Positions 40,534 through 48,754 of a DNA stretch of 64,000 nucleotides are shown here, piece by piece. The number at the start of each line of letters is the position of its first letter. Positions within the stretch are counted from its first letter, which is position 1. The position numbers and the translations under genes are program-made. The notes beneath the pieces were generated by a model. That model was given only the letters and a program-made list of their open reading frames with translations, was not told the DNA's origin and made no database searches. This DNA comes from Streptomyces hyaluromycini (GTDB taxonomy: Bacteria > Actinomycetota > Actinomycetes > Streptomycetales > Streptomycetaceae). Location of the stretch: NCBI RefSeq assembly GCF_002217755.1, contig NZ_BCFL01000028.1, positions 23,564 to 87,563 of the forward strand. The letters run 5' to 3'.

Positions 40534-40764
40534 GTGAACCGCGAAGTGACCCTGCCTCTGATCGTCGACGACCGCGGTACCTTGCAGGTGGCCGCGGCCG
40601 ACGTGAGTAAGTTGTTGCGGACGTTGGGGGCACGGTGGCTGCGTCTGGTGGAGGCCGACGAGGGTGGGCTGGACGAGGACACGGTGGCTGCGCTGACCAT
40701 CGAGCTGGCGAAGCTCGCTGATCGGATCGACGTGGCTTGTATCGCCCACAGCAGTGGGGAGTGA
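40534..40764 (+). CDS. Small conserved streptomycete protein (DUF6213-like)
   Basis: A 76-residue acidic protein: VNREVTLPLIVDDRGTLQVA at the start, then DVSKLLRTLGARWLRLVE and LTIELAKLADRIDVACIA. I recognise the pattern from Streptomyces hypothetical proteins and would place it in DUF6213 with moderate confidence. No catalytic or binding motif is visible. A GTG at 40534 starts it; leader features are weak. It sits alone between the semialdehyde dehydrogenase and the dispersed repeat. Confidence 0.65.
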   Translation: MNREVTLPLIVDDRGTLQVAAADVSKLLRTLGARWLRLVEADEGGLDEDTVAALTIELAKLADRIDVACIAHSSGE

Positions 40765-40787
40765 CGGTCGTTCGGCGAGTGCGGGCC

Positions 40788-40847
40788 GGTGGGGGCTTGT
40801 CGCGCCCACGCGGCGGCAGCCGCAAATCGATACAGCCCCGCGCCCCT
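40788..40847 (+). repeat. Dispersed intergenic repeat (variant with CCCACGCGGCGGCAGCCGCA core)
   Basis: It begins GGTGGGGGCTTGTCGCGCCC, passes through a GCGGC...GCCGC hairpin core and AATCGATACA, and ends GCCCCGCGCCCCT. The same arrangement is found inverted at 44570-44660 and 54120-54195. Confidence 0.7.
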
Positions 40848-41506
40848 AGGGAGTGTCGCCCAACGTCGACCAGAACATCTCCTCGTAGGCCTGGAGCAAG
40901 CGGCCGTACTTGTACACACGCTTCTCGTCCAGGCGGCCTGATTCCAGTCCCGCCTGCACCGCAGCCGTGGCCTGTACGTCCAGCGCCGGGGACGGGGTCG
41001 CGAAGAAGTCAGAAGGCGCAGGCCTCGTTCGGGAAGGCGTAGTGCTCGCGCAGGCCCTGTGCGATGGTCGCGCAATACGTGCCCCACGTCGCGAAGTTGG
41101 CCGTGATGGCGAGCACGGCGTCCGTCGGGGTTGCGTTGAGGGCGAGCCAGGAGATGTACGCCGGGTACGCCTGGCAGCCCGGTAGGGGCTCGTACGCTTG
41201 CATGCGCTCTTCATCCACTTCGCACGCCTCGGTGAACGCGCCCAGCCGCTCTGCCGCCAGTTCCTCGCCCTCGGCCAGCATGGTGAAGAACCCGGCGGCC
41301 GCCGGCTCCTCGGAGGCGCGCTGCGCCAGGTGCAGGAACGCGCGTCGGTCGGCGGGGATCACTTGGTGTTGTTCCAGGGCAAGTGCGGCGAGTGTCTCCA
41401 GACTCGCCCGGCCGCTGGCGACGAGGGGGACCAATGGTTTGGCGTTCGGGTTCGGGGCTAGCTCTGACCTGGTCGTTTTCAGCATTTCCGCGGCCGTGCC
41501 GGGCAT
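40846..41506 (-). pseudogene. TenA/thiaminase-II-like protein split by a one-base frameshift
   Basis: The first frame (41506-41009) encodes MPGTAAEMLKTTRSELAPNP through LREHYAFPNEACAF and then hits TGA. The same protein continues in another frame as DFFATPSPALDVQATAAVQA and GRLLQAYEEMFWSTLGDTP, ending at 40846. Removing one T at about 41011 (GCCTTC-T-GACTTC) restores a single frame of about 219 residues, normal for TenA/PqqC-fold proteins that act in thiamin salvage or are annotated as TenA regulators. It may be a real mutation, an assembly error or, less likely, programmed. The start ATG has GAGGAGG upstream. Confidence 0.8.
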
Positions 41507-41691
41507 CGCGTCCTCCTCGTCCGGATAGCTCTGTGCTGCTCCGACCCTGACACGGGGTCACCGGTTCGGAGTAGTCCGGCGAGAGATCATCGCCCTCACG
41601 GGTGATCGTGAGGGAACCACCTCCTGAGGTGAACCACCTCTCTGACCGGTCGGGCCCAAACCCACCGGAAGGCTGAAAGCAGGCACGGTTC

Positions 41692-42759
41692 ATGGCGACT
41701 TTGTGCAAACCCTCAGTGTCGGTCCCGGAGTACGTGATCACGATGGAGGAGACGCTGGAACTGGCGCGCTCCCACCACGAGAACCACCCGCAGCTGCCGC
41801 TGGCGCTGAGACTGATCGAGAACACGGGCGTTCGCACCCGGCACATCGTGCAGCCGATCGAGGAAACCCTGAAGCACCCCGGCTTCGAGGAGCGCAACAA
41901 GCTCTACGAGGTCGAGGCCAAGTCCCGGGTCCCCGCAGTCATCCAGCGGGCACTCGACGACGCCGAACTGCTCACCACCGACATCGACGTGATCATCTAC
42001 GTCTCGTGCACGGGCTTCATGATGCCCTCGCTCACGGCGTGGCTGATCAACGAGATGGACTTCGGCTCCACGACCCGCCAGATCCCCATCGCGCAGCTCG
42101 GCTGCGCGGCCGGCGGAGCGGCGATCAACCGGGCGCACGACTTCTGCTCGGCGTACCCGGACGCCAACGCCCTCATCGTGGCCTGCGAGTTCTGCTCGCT
42201 GTGCTACCAGCCGACCGACCTCGGCGTCGGCTCGCTGCTCTCGAACGGCCTCTTCGGTGACGGCATCGCCGCCGCCGTGGTCCGCGGCAAGGGCGGCACG
42301 GGCGTCGAACTCGAACGCAACGGCTCGTACCTGATCCCGAAGACCGAGGAGTGGATCATGTACGACGTGCGGGCCACCGGGTTCCACTTCCTGCTGGACA
42401 AGCGGGTCCCGGCGACCATGGAGCCGCTGGCGCCGGCTCTCCAGGACCTGGCAGGACTGCACGGCTGGAACGCGTCCGACCTGGACTTCTACATAGTCCA
42501 CGCGGGCGGGCCGCGCATCCTGGACGACCTGAGCAAGTTCCTCCAGGTCGAACCGCACGCCTTCCGGTTCAGCCGGGCCACGCTCACCGAGTACGGCAAC
42601 ATCGCCAGCGCCGTCGTCCTGGACGCGCTGCGCCGGATGTTCGACGAGGGCGGTGCCGAGCACCAGGCGCGCGGCCTGCTGGCCGGGTTCGGTCCCGGCA
42701 TCACCGCGGAAATGTCGCTGGGTCGCTGGCGGCGTTCGGACGAAGAGGCGGCTCGATAG
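41692..42759 (+). CDS. rppA: Type III polyketide synthase, 1,3,6,8-tetrahydroxynaphthalene synthase
   Basis: A 355-residue chalcone synthase-like enzyme. Catalytic residues fall at the family positions: Cys138 in QLGCAAGGAAINRA, His270 in YIVHAGGPRIL and Asn303 in TEYGNIASAVV. It starts from malonyl-CoA and makes the pentaketide 1,3,6,8-tetrahydroxynaphthalene, which oxidises to flaviolin and feeds dark melanin-like pigments. The downstream P450 and cupin genes, at gaps of 2 and 7 bases, are the usual partners. The ATG at 41692 is the natural start. Confidence 0.93.
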   Translation: MATLCKPSVSVPEYVITMEETLELARSHHENHPQLPLALRLIENTGVRTRHIVQPIEETLKHPGFEERNKLYEVEAKSRVPAVIQRALDDAELLTTDIDVIIYVSCTGFMMPSLTAWLINEMDFGSTTRQIPIAQLGCAAGGAAINRAHDFCSAYPDANALIVACEFCSLCYQPTDLGVGSLLSNGLFGDGIAAAVVRGKGGTGVELERNGSYLIPKTEEWIMYDVRATGFHFLLDKRVPATMEPLAPALQDLAGLHGWNASDLDFYIVHAGGPRILDDLSKFLQVEPHAFRFSRATLTEYGNIASAVVLDALRRMFDEGGAEHQARGLLAGFGPGITAEMSLGRWRRSDEEAAR

Positions 42760-42761
42760 AG

Positions 42762-44000
42762 ATGACACTCACCGAACCGCTCGACCCCGCCGACGAGGCC
42801 CCCGGCGAGGCCGCCTGTCCGGTCCGGCACTGGAAGGTGTCGGACCTGACGGGGGTGGACTTCGACCCCACCCTGGCCGAGCTGATGCGGGAGGGTCCGG
42901 TCACCCGGATCCAGCTTCCGAACGGCGAGGGCTGGGCGTGGCTGGTCACCCGGTACGACGACGTACGGATGGTGGCCAACGACCCCCGGTTCAGCCGTGA
43001 GGCGGTGATGGAGCAGCCGGTCACCCGGGTGGCCCCGCACTTCATCCCGGACCGCGGCGCGGTCGGCTTCCTGGACCCGCCCGACCACACGCGGCTGCGC
43101 CGCTCGGTGGCCTCCGCGCTCACCTCCAAGGGCGTGGAGCGGGTCCGGGAGAAGGCCCGCCGGATGCTGGACGAGCTTGTCGACGAGCTCGTCCAGGACG
43201 GCCCGCCCGCCGATCTCACGGCGACGATCCTCAGCCCGTTCCCCATCGCGGTGATCTGCGAGGTGATGGGCGTGCCGGCCGCCGACCGGCACACCATGCA
43301 CATCTGGACCCAGCTGATCCTGTCCTCCAACCGCGGCAAGGAGGTCAGCGAGAGGGCCAAGCGCGAGATGAGCGCCTACTTCGCCGACCTCGTCGCGCTG
43401 CGCGACGGCAGCACGGGCGAGGACGTGGCCTCCCTGCTGGGCGCGGCCGTGGGCCGCGGCGAGGTGGCTCTGGAGGAGGCCGTCGGTCTCGCCGTCCTCC
43501 TCCAGATCGGCGGGGAGGCGGTCACCAACAACAGCGGGCAGATGTTCTACCTGCTGCTGACCCGCCCCGACCTCCTCGACCGGCTGCGCACCGAGCCGGA
43601 GATCCGCCCCCGGGCGATCGACGAGCTCCTGCGCTACATCCCGCACCGCAGCGCGGTCGGGCTGTCCCGGATCGCCAGGGAGGACGTGGACATGAAGGGC
43701 GTACGGATCCGCACGGGCGACGCGATCTACGTCTCGTACCTGGCCGCCAACCGCGACCCGGACGTCTTCCCGGACCCCGAGACGATCGACTTCACCCGCA
43801 GCCCCAACCCGCACGTCTCCTTCGGGTTCGGCCCGCACTACTGTCCCGGCGGACAGCTGGGCGGGCTGGAGGAGGAGCTGCTGGTCGACGCCCTCCTGGA
43901 CCGGCTCCCCGGGCTGCGGCTCGCCGTGCCCCCGGAGCAGGTCCCGTTCAGAAAGGGCGCGTTGATCCGGGGACCCGAAGCGCTTCCGGTGACGTGGTGA
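42762..44000 (+). CDS. Flaviolin-type cytochrome P450 (CYP158-like)
   Basis: A 412-residue P450 two bases after rppA. The haem loop FGFGPHYCPGGQLGG holds the Cys ligand at residue 361. The I-helix reads LLQIGGEAVTNNSGQMF, where the usual acid-alcohol pair is replaced (Glu-Ala), as known for CYP158A2 of S. coelicolor, in which an Ala takes the place of the conserved Thr. Those enzymes couple flaviolin oxidatively into dimers and trimers for pigment. The Arg of EELLRYI fits the ExxR motif (as DELLRYI). Similarity of context and I-helix make this call strong. Confidence 0.9.
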   Translation: MTLTEPLDPADEAPGEAACPVRHWKVSDLTGVDFDPTLAELMREGPVTRIQLPNGEGWAWLVTRYDDVRMVANDPRFSREAVMEQPVTRVAPHFIPDRGAVGFLDPPDHTRLRRSVASALTSKGVERVREKARRMLDELVDELVQDGPPADLTATILSPFPIAVICEVMGVPAADRHTMHIWTQLILSSNRGKEVSERAKREMSAYFADLVALRDGSTGEDVASLLGAAVGRGEVALEEAVGLAVLLQIGGEAVTNNSGQMFYLLLTRPDLLDRLRTEPEIRPRAIDELLRYIPHRSAVGLSRIAREDVDMKGVRIRTGDAIYVSYLAANRDPDVFPDPETIDFTRSPNPHVSFGFGPHYCPGGQLGGLEEELLVDALLDRLPGLRLAVPPEQVPFRKGALIRGPEALPVTW

Positions 44001-44007
44001 GTGGCCC

Positions 44008-44553
44008 ATGACGACGACCGAGGGACTCGCTGAGGGACTCGCTGAGGGACTCCTCGTGCCACCGGGCCAGGGACGCGTGGTCCACACGACGGCCCAGCGT
44101 GTCACCTTCAAGGTGACGGGTACGCACTCGCGGATCGCCTCCACCTTCGAGGTGGAGGTCCCGCCGGGGTTCGACGTGGGCGCTCATGTGCACACCCGGA
44201 GCGAGGAGTTGTTCTACGTGCTCGAAGGCGAGCTGGACGTCCTCGCCTTCGAGCCCCGGATCCGCACCCCCGACAACTGGCAGAGGTGGGAGTCGAGTTC
44301 GGGCACGAGGGTGGTGCGGGCGACTCCGGGTACGGTCATCGTCGTACCACCGGGGTGCCCGCACGCTTTCGCCAACCCGACGGAGACTCCGGCGAAGATG
44401 TTCTTCCAGGCATCGCCGCCGCCGGATCACGAGCGCTACTTCGAGGAACTCCTGGAGATCCTGGGCAGCGACGGCCCCCCGGACCACAAGGCGATCGAGG
44501 AACTCCGGAGCCGCTACGACATCGAGCAACTCACACCGTTGAAACACCGGTGA
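44008..44553 (+). CDS. Cupin-domain protein of the rppA cassette
   Basis: A 181-residue single-cupin protein. After a short repeat-like N-terminus (EGLAEGLAEGLL, from a 12-bp tandem repeat) the cupin motifs GAHVHTRSEELFYVLEGELD near residues 58-77 and PPGCPHAFANPTETPAKMFF near residues 114-133 give two His and one Glu, plus a His, for a metal. Cupin partners of rppA act as quinone-forming monooxygenases or pigment-tailoring proteins in related clusters (the momA-type role); that role is inferred from position. It starts seven bases after the P450 stop. Confidence 0.82.
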   Translation: MTTTEGLAEGLAEGLLVPPGQGRVVHTTAQRVTFKVTGTHSRIASTFEVEVPPGFDVGAHVHTRSEELFYVLEGELDVLAFEPRIRTPDNWQRWESSSGTRVVRATPGTVIVVPPGCPHAFANPTETPAKMFFQASPPPDHERYFEELLEILGSDGPPDHKAIEELRSRYDIEQLTPLKHR

Positions 44554-44569
44554 CTGTGCCCACCTGTTT

Positions 44570-44660
44570 GGGGGCGCGGGGCGTTATCGATATGCGGCTC
44601 CGCCGCGTGGGCGCGAGCAACCACGACGCGCCGTGGGCCCGCGACGCACCCGCACCCCCA
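44570..44660 (-). repeat. Dispersed intergenic repeat, long form with hairpin core
   Basis: It reads GGGGCGCGGGGCGTTATCGA, then TATGCGGCTCCGCCGCGTGG and GCGCGAGCAACCACGACGC, with a GCGGC-TCC-GCCGC hairpin. It parallels the copies at 40788 (inverted) and 54120. It separates the convergent cupin and acyl-CoA dehydrogenase genes. Confidence 0.72.
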
Positions 44661-44665
44661 CGGCG

Positions 44666-45919
44666 CTACCGAATCGGCATCCCCGACAAGGTACGAGCAA
44701 TCACCAGCCGCTGGATCTCACTGGTCCCCTCGAAGATCGTGTAGATGGCCGCATCCCGGTGCATCCGCTCCACCGGATACTCCCGCGTGTACCCGTTGCC
44801 GCCCAGGATCTGGATCGCCTGGGCGGTCACCTTCTTCGCCGTCTCGCTCGCGAACAGCTTCGACATCGACCCCTCGGCCGCGTTGAACGGCTTGCCGTTG
44901 ATCGCCATCCAGGACGCCCGCCACACCAGCAGCCGGGCCGCGTCGATGGCCGTCCGCATGTCCGCGAGCTGGAAGGCCACCCCCTGGTTGTCGATGATCG
45001 GCCGCCCGAACTGCTCACGGGTCATGGCGTAGTCGAGGGCGACCTCGTACGCCGCGCGTGCCGTACCGACGGCCATCGCACCGACGGCGGGCCGCGAGGC
45101 CTCGAACGTGGCCATCGCCGCGTTCTTCACCCTCCCCCAGCCTTCGGCCGGGGGGACCCCCACGCCGCCCGACTTCGCCCGCTCCCGCGCACGGGCCAGG
45201 CGCTCGTCCAGCTTCTGCTTGCCGCCGAGCAGACAGGAACCGGGCACCCGGACGTTGTCGAGGACGACCTCGGCGGTGTGCGAGGCACGGATCCCGTGCT
45301 TCTTGAACTTCTGGCCCTGGGAGAGCCCGGGCGTCCCCGGCGGGACGATGAAGGACGCGTGGCCCTTGGAGCCGAGCTCCGGGTCGACGACCGCCACGAC
45401 GACGTGGACGTTGGCGATGCCGCCGTTGGTCGCCCAGGTCTTCGTGCCGTTGATCACCCACTCGTCCTTGGCCTCGTCGTAGACGGCCCGGGTGCGCATG
45501 GAGGCCACGTCGGAGCCGGCGTCGGGCTCGGAGGAGCAGAACGCGGCGACCTTGACGTCGTTGGCGTCGCCGTACATCTGGGGGATCCAGGTGCCGATCT
45601 GCTCCTCGGTGCCGTTGGCGAGGACGCCGACGGCGGCGAGGCCCGTGCCCACGATCGACAGGGCGATGCCCGCGTCGCCCCAGAACAGCTCCTCCATGGC
45701 CATCGGGATGCCGAGGCCGGTGGGGTCGAAGTACTGCTGGGCGTAGAAGTCGAGGGAGTAGATGCCGACCTTCGCGGCCTCCTGGATGACCGGCCAGGGA
45801 GTCTCCTCACGCTCGTCCCATTCGGCGGCCGCGGGACGGATCACGTCGGCGGCGAAACCGTGCAGCCAGTCCCGGACCTCCTTCTGTTCGTCGTTGAGTT
45901 CCATGGTGAACTCGGCCAT
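44666..45919 (-). CDS. Acyl-CoA dehydrogenase with an in-frame insertion of a repeat element
   Basis: A 417-residue acyl-CoA dehydrogenase, slightly longer than usual. The middle domain has AAFCSSEPDAGSDVASMRTR and WVINGTKTWATNGGIANVH; the C-terminus has REQFGRPIIDNQGVAFQLAD, QILGGNGYTREYPVERMHRD and AIYTIFEGTSEIQRLVIART with the catalytic Glu. Between ARARERAKSG and NAAMATFEASRP lies the odd segment GVGVPPAEGWGRVK (residues about 253-263), encoded by the 45131-45162 double palindrome that also occurs between genes at 3371. The insertion keeps the frame and falls in a surface loop before the flavin-binding helix. It diverges from a TetR gene through an operator-like palindrome and probably serves fatty-acid degradation. 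Confidence 0.9.
   Translation of the reverse strand: MAEFTMELNDEQKEVRDWLHGFAADVIRPAAAEWDEREETPWPVIQEAAKVGIYSLDFYAQQYFDPTGLGIPMAMEELFWGDAGIALSIVGTGLAAVGVLANGTEEQIGTWIPQMYGDANDVKVAAFCSSEPDAGSDVASMRTRAVYDEAKDEWVINGTKTWATNGGIANVHVVVAVVDPELGSKGHASFIVPPGTPGLSQGQKFKKHGIRASHTAEVVLDNVRVPGSCLLGGKQKLDERLARARERAKSGGVGVPPAEGWGRVKNAAMATFEASRPAVGAMAVGTARAAYEVALDYAMTREQFGRPIIDNQGVAFQLADMRTAIDAARLLVWRASWMAINGKPFNAAEGSMSKLFASETAKKVTAQAIQILGGNGYTREYPVERMHRDAAIYTIFEGTSEIQRLVIARTLSGMPIR
45131..45162. repeat. ~30-bp double palindrome inserted in the acyl-CoA dehydrogenase gene
   Basis: It reads CCTCCCCCAGCCTTCGGCCG followed by GGGGGACCCCCA, differing by one or two bases from 3371-3401. On the coding (minus) strand it supplies the residues GVPPAEGWG, for which acyl-CoA dehydrogenases have no counterpart. 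Confidence 0.75.
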
Positions 45920-45946
45920 GACTCCTCCAGCGGCGGCGCATAATGT

Positions 45947-45961
45947 GTTACTAGCGGTAAC
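45947..45961. promoter_or_regulatory. Palindrome GTTAC-TAGCG-GTAAC, probable operator
   Basis: A perfect 5-5-5 palindrome lies 28 bases upstream of the acyl-CoA dehydrogenase ATG and within the divergent promoter of the TetR gene. A weaker GTTAC half-site follows at 45970-45974. The adjacent TetR protein is the obvious candidate ligand-responsive repressor. Confidence 0.65.
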
Positions 45962-46091
45962 CCGAGTCTGTTACTCGTCGGTAGGAAAAGTCAACTCCCA
46001 AGGTCACCTCGGCAGCCAGTTCGAGAGCGGATGGCCGTCAGGTGTTAGTTTGCGCAGGCGTCACCGAAACAGCACGGGGTGGGGAGAGCAC

Positions 46092-46736
46092 ATGGACACC
46101 ACACAGCGGACCGAACAGCAGCGGTCCGCCGACCGCCGACGGCGCGAGCTGCTGGAGGCCGCCGACCGGGTGGTGCTGCGCGACGGCCCACAGGCCTCCA
46201 TGAACGCCATCGCGGCGGAGGCCGGCATCACCAAGCCGATCCTCTACCGCCACTTCGGCGACAAGGGCGGGCTGTACGCGGCGCTGGCCACGCGGCACAC
46301 GGACGCGTTGCTGAACTCGCTCCGGGACGCGCTGGACGCTCCCGCGGAGCGCCGTGAACGCGTCGAGGCGACCTTGGACACGTACCTCGCGGCGATCGAG
46401 GCGCGGCCTCAGGTGTACCGGTTCCTGATGCATCCCGCGGAGGGCAGCACCGGGCCCGACCAGGGGTTCGATGTCGGCAAGCACTCGGCTCCGCTGTTGC
46501 GGCGGATGGGTGAGGAGCTGGCGCAGGTCATCGAGGAGCGGCTGGATCTCGGGCCCGGGAGTCAGCAGCTGGCGCGGGTGTGGGGGCACGGAATCGTCGG
46601 GATGATGCATGCGGCAGGGGACTGGTGGCTCGGGGAGCGGCCGTGTACTCGTGCGGAATTGGTGAAGAGTTTGGCTGATCTGCTGTGGGGGCGGCTGGCG
46701 GCTGCGGGGGACAAGGTGGGAGGGCCGGGGTTCTGA
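46092..46736 (+). CDS. TetR-family regulator beside acyl-CoA dehydrogenase
   Basis: A 214-residue TetR protein. The HTH is RRRELLEAADRVVLRDGPQA, then SMNAIAAEAGITKPILYRHFGDKGGLYAAL near residues 35-65. The C-terminal domain is helical with MMHAAGDWWLGERPCTRAEL, a pattern shared with actinobacterial TetR regulators of acyl-CoA metabolism. It diverges from the acyl-CoA dehydrogenase, 173 bp apart, with the operator-like palindrome between them. It probably responds to an acyl-CoA and represses both genes. Confidence 0.87.
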   Translation: MDTTQRTEQQRSADRRRRELLEAADRVVLRDGPQASMNAIAAEAGITKPILYRHFGDKGGLYAALATRHTDALLNSLRDALDAPAERRERVEATLDTYLAAIEARPQVYRFLMHPAEGSTGPDQGFDVGKHSAPLLRRMGEELAQVIEERLDLGPGSQQLARVWGHGIVGMMHAAGDWWLGERPCTRAELVKSLADLLWGRLAAAGDKVGGPGF

Positions 46737-46760
46737 GGGTCGAGTTTCGGCTCACCGCCG

Positions 46761-46793
46761 GTGGGGGCTGGTCGCGCAGTTCCCCGCGCCCCT
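46761..46793 (+). repeat. Dispersed intergenic repeat (reference copy)
   Basis: The simplest copy, GTGGGGGCTGGTC then GCGCAGTTCCCCGCGCCCCT. It lies between the convergent TetR and peptide deformylase genes and may act as a bidirectional terminator. Confidence 0.75.
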
Positions 46794-46805
46794 AAAAACA
46801 TCTCC

Positions 46806-47345
46806 TCACCGGCGCCAAGAAGATTTGGCCACCTGGCGCATCAGCTTGCGCTTGCGCCAGCCTGTGACGTGGTCGGCGTAGACGCGGCCCTCCAGGTGGT
46901 CGGTCTCGTGCTGGAGGCACCTCGCGAAGAAGCCCGTGCCGTGGATCGTGATCGGCTCCCCCGTCGCCGTGAAGCCCTCGACCACCGTGTGGTCGTACCG
47001 CTCCGTGCCCGCCTCCAGGCCCGGCAGGGACAGGCAGCCCTCGGGGCCGCGCAGGGTCACACCGTCCGCCGCCACCAGGCGCGGGTTCACCACATGGCCC
47101 AGGTGACGGACGTCCTCGTCGTCGGGGCAGTCGAAGACGAACACCCGCAGCGGCTCCCCCACCTGGTTCGCCGCCAGACCCACGCCCTCCGCCGCGTACA
47201 TCGTGGCGAACAAGTCCTCCACCAGCCGGGAGAGTTCGGGGCCGAACTCGGTGACCTCCGCGCAGCGGGCGTGCAGAACGGGGTCGCCGAGCAGGGTGAG
47301 AGGCCGGACCCGCCCATGGGCGCCCGGAATGGAACCGTGTCGCAT
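46806..47345 (-). CDS. def: Peptide deformylase
   Basis: A 179-residue deformylase that removes the formyl group from new proteins. All three family motifs are intact: GVGLAANQVG near residues 54-63, EGCLSLPG near residues 102-109 with the metal-binding Cys, and QHETDHLEG near residues 144-152 with the two metal His and the catalytic Glu. The ATG at 47345 leads directly into the expected N-terminal sheet. It is one of several deformylases expected in a streptomycete, not necessarily the main one. It diverges from murT, 150 bp apart. Confidence 0.92.
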   Translation of the reverse strand: MRHGSIPGAHGRVRPLTLLGDPVLHARCAEVTEFGPELSRLVEDLFATMYAAEGVGLAANQVGEPLRVFVFDCPDDEDVRHLGHVVNPRLVAADGVTLRGPEGCLSLPGLEAGTERYDHTVVEGFTATGEPITIHGTGFFARCLQHETDHLEGRVYADHVTGWRKRKLMRQVAKSSWRR

Positions 47346-47495
47346 GGCCGCAAGGGTACGGTTCGGATCGGCCCCTGCTCGCCGCGCAGGCACGGGCCGG
47401 AATTCGGGTGTGCGAATGGATCTCGATAGGCTGACCTCACACCACGTTGCCGGATGGCTCAGGCGCGGCGCGTACGCAAGGAGGATCGAGAACTG

Positions 47496-48734
47496 ATGGC
47501 AGGCAACTCGGACCCGCTCACGCCGCGGGCCAAGCTGGCCGTGACCGCGGGCAAGGCGGTCGCGGCGGCGTCCCGTGCCGCGGGGCGCGGCAGCGGATCC
47601 GTGATCGGTGGCCGGGTCGCGCTCAAACTCGACCCCGACCTTCTCGCCCGGCTCGCCCAGAACCTGGACGTCACCCTGGTCTCGGCGACGAACGGCAAGA
47701 CGACGACCACGCGCCTCATCGCCGAGGCGCTGAAGGCCGCCGGGCCGGTCGTGTCCAACGCGCTCGGGGCCAACATGCCGGCCGGCATCACGTCGGCGCT
47801 GGCGGGTGGCTCGGAGTCCAAGTTCGGCGTCATCGAGGTCGACGAGAAGTACCTCGCCGGGGTGGCCCGGGACACCGACCCCAAGTGCATCGCGCTGCTC
47901 AACCTCTCCCGCGACCAGCTCGACCGGGCCGCCGAGACCCGGATGCTCGCCGAGAACTGGCGGGAGGGCCTGGCCGGCACCAAGGCCGTCATCGTGGCGA
48001 ACTGCGACGACCCGCTGGTGGTGTGGGCCGCGTCCTCCTCCCCCAACGTGATCTGGGTCGCCGCCGGGCAGATGTGGAAGGACGACGCCTGGTCCTGCCC
48101 GTCCTGCGGCGGCGTGATGCAGCGGCCCGGCGACGACTGGTTCTGCGGTGAGTGCGGGTTCCGGCGGCCGACGCCGAGCTGGGTGCTCTCCGGCGACCAC
48201 GTCCTCGACCCGCACGGGTCCGCCTGGCCGATCCACCTGCAGCTGCCGGGGCGCGCCAACAAGGCGAACGCCGCCTCCTCGGCCGCCGTCGCCGCCGTCT
48301 TCGGGGTGCCGCCGCAGGTCGCCCTGGAGCGGATGTACCAGGTGCAGGCCGTCGCGGGACGCTACGACGTCGTGCAGTTCCAGGGGCGCGACCTGCGTCT
48401 GCTGCTGGCCAAGAACCCGGCCGGCTGGCTGGAGACGTTCTCGCTCATCGACCCGCCGCCGGCTCCGGTCATCCTCTCCGTGAACGCGCGCGGCGCCGAC
48501 GGCACCGACACCTCCTGGCTGTGGGACGTGGACTACACGCGCCTGACCGGCCACCCGATCTTCGTGCTCGGCGACCGCAAGCTCGACCTCGCGGTGCGCC
48601 TGGAGGTCGCGAACCAGCACTTCCAGGTCTGCGACTCCCTCGACCAGGCCGTGCAGATGTGCCCGCCCGGCCGGATCGAGGTCATCGCGAACTACACCGC
48701 GTTCCAGGACCTGCGCCGCCGCGTCGGCAACTGA
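47496..48734 (+). CDS. murT: Lipid II isoglutaminyl synthase, MurT subunit (Mur-ligase type)
   Basis: A 412-residue Mur-ligase-like protein. The ATP-binding loop is SATNGKTTTTRLIAEAL near residues 61-77, and NLSRDQLDRAAE is the central-domain signature. An inserted four-cysteine zinc ribbon, CPSCGG and CGECGF, near residues 199-220 is diagnostic of MurT. With GatD it amidates the D-glutamate of lipid II to D-isoglutamine. The ATG at 47496 follows AAGGAGG, with 11 bases between. It is followed after 20 bases by gatD. Confidence 0.92.
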   Translation: MAGNSDPLTPRAKLAVTAGKAVAAASRAAGRGSGSVIGGRVALKLDPDLLARLAQNLDVTLVSATNGKTTTTRLIAEALKAAGPVVSNALGANMPAGITSALAGGSESKFGVIEVDEKYLAGVARDTDPKCIALLNLSRDQLDRAAETRMLAENWREGLAGTKAVIVANCDDPLVVWAASSSPNVIWVAAGQMWKDDAWSCPSCGGVMQRPGDDWFCGECGFRRPTPSWVLSGDHVLDPHGSAWPIHLQLPGRANKANAASSAAVAAVFGVPPQVALERMYQVQAVAGRYDVVQFQGRDLRLLLAKNPAGWLETFSLIDPPPAPVILSVNARGADGTDTSWLWDVDYTRLTGHPIFVLGDRKLDLAVRLEVANQHFQVCDSLDQAVQMCPPGRIEVIANYTAFQDLRRRVGN

Positions 48735-48754
48735 ACACGAAGGACGATCACTTC

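Noticed and set aside
41692..44553. A large polyketide or non-ribosomal biosynthetic cluster
   Set aside because: Only the compact three-gene rppA cassette is present. There are no modular synthases, carrier proteins or pathway-specific regulators nearby.
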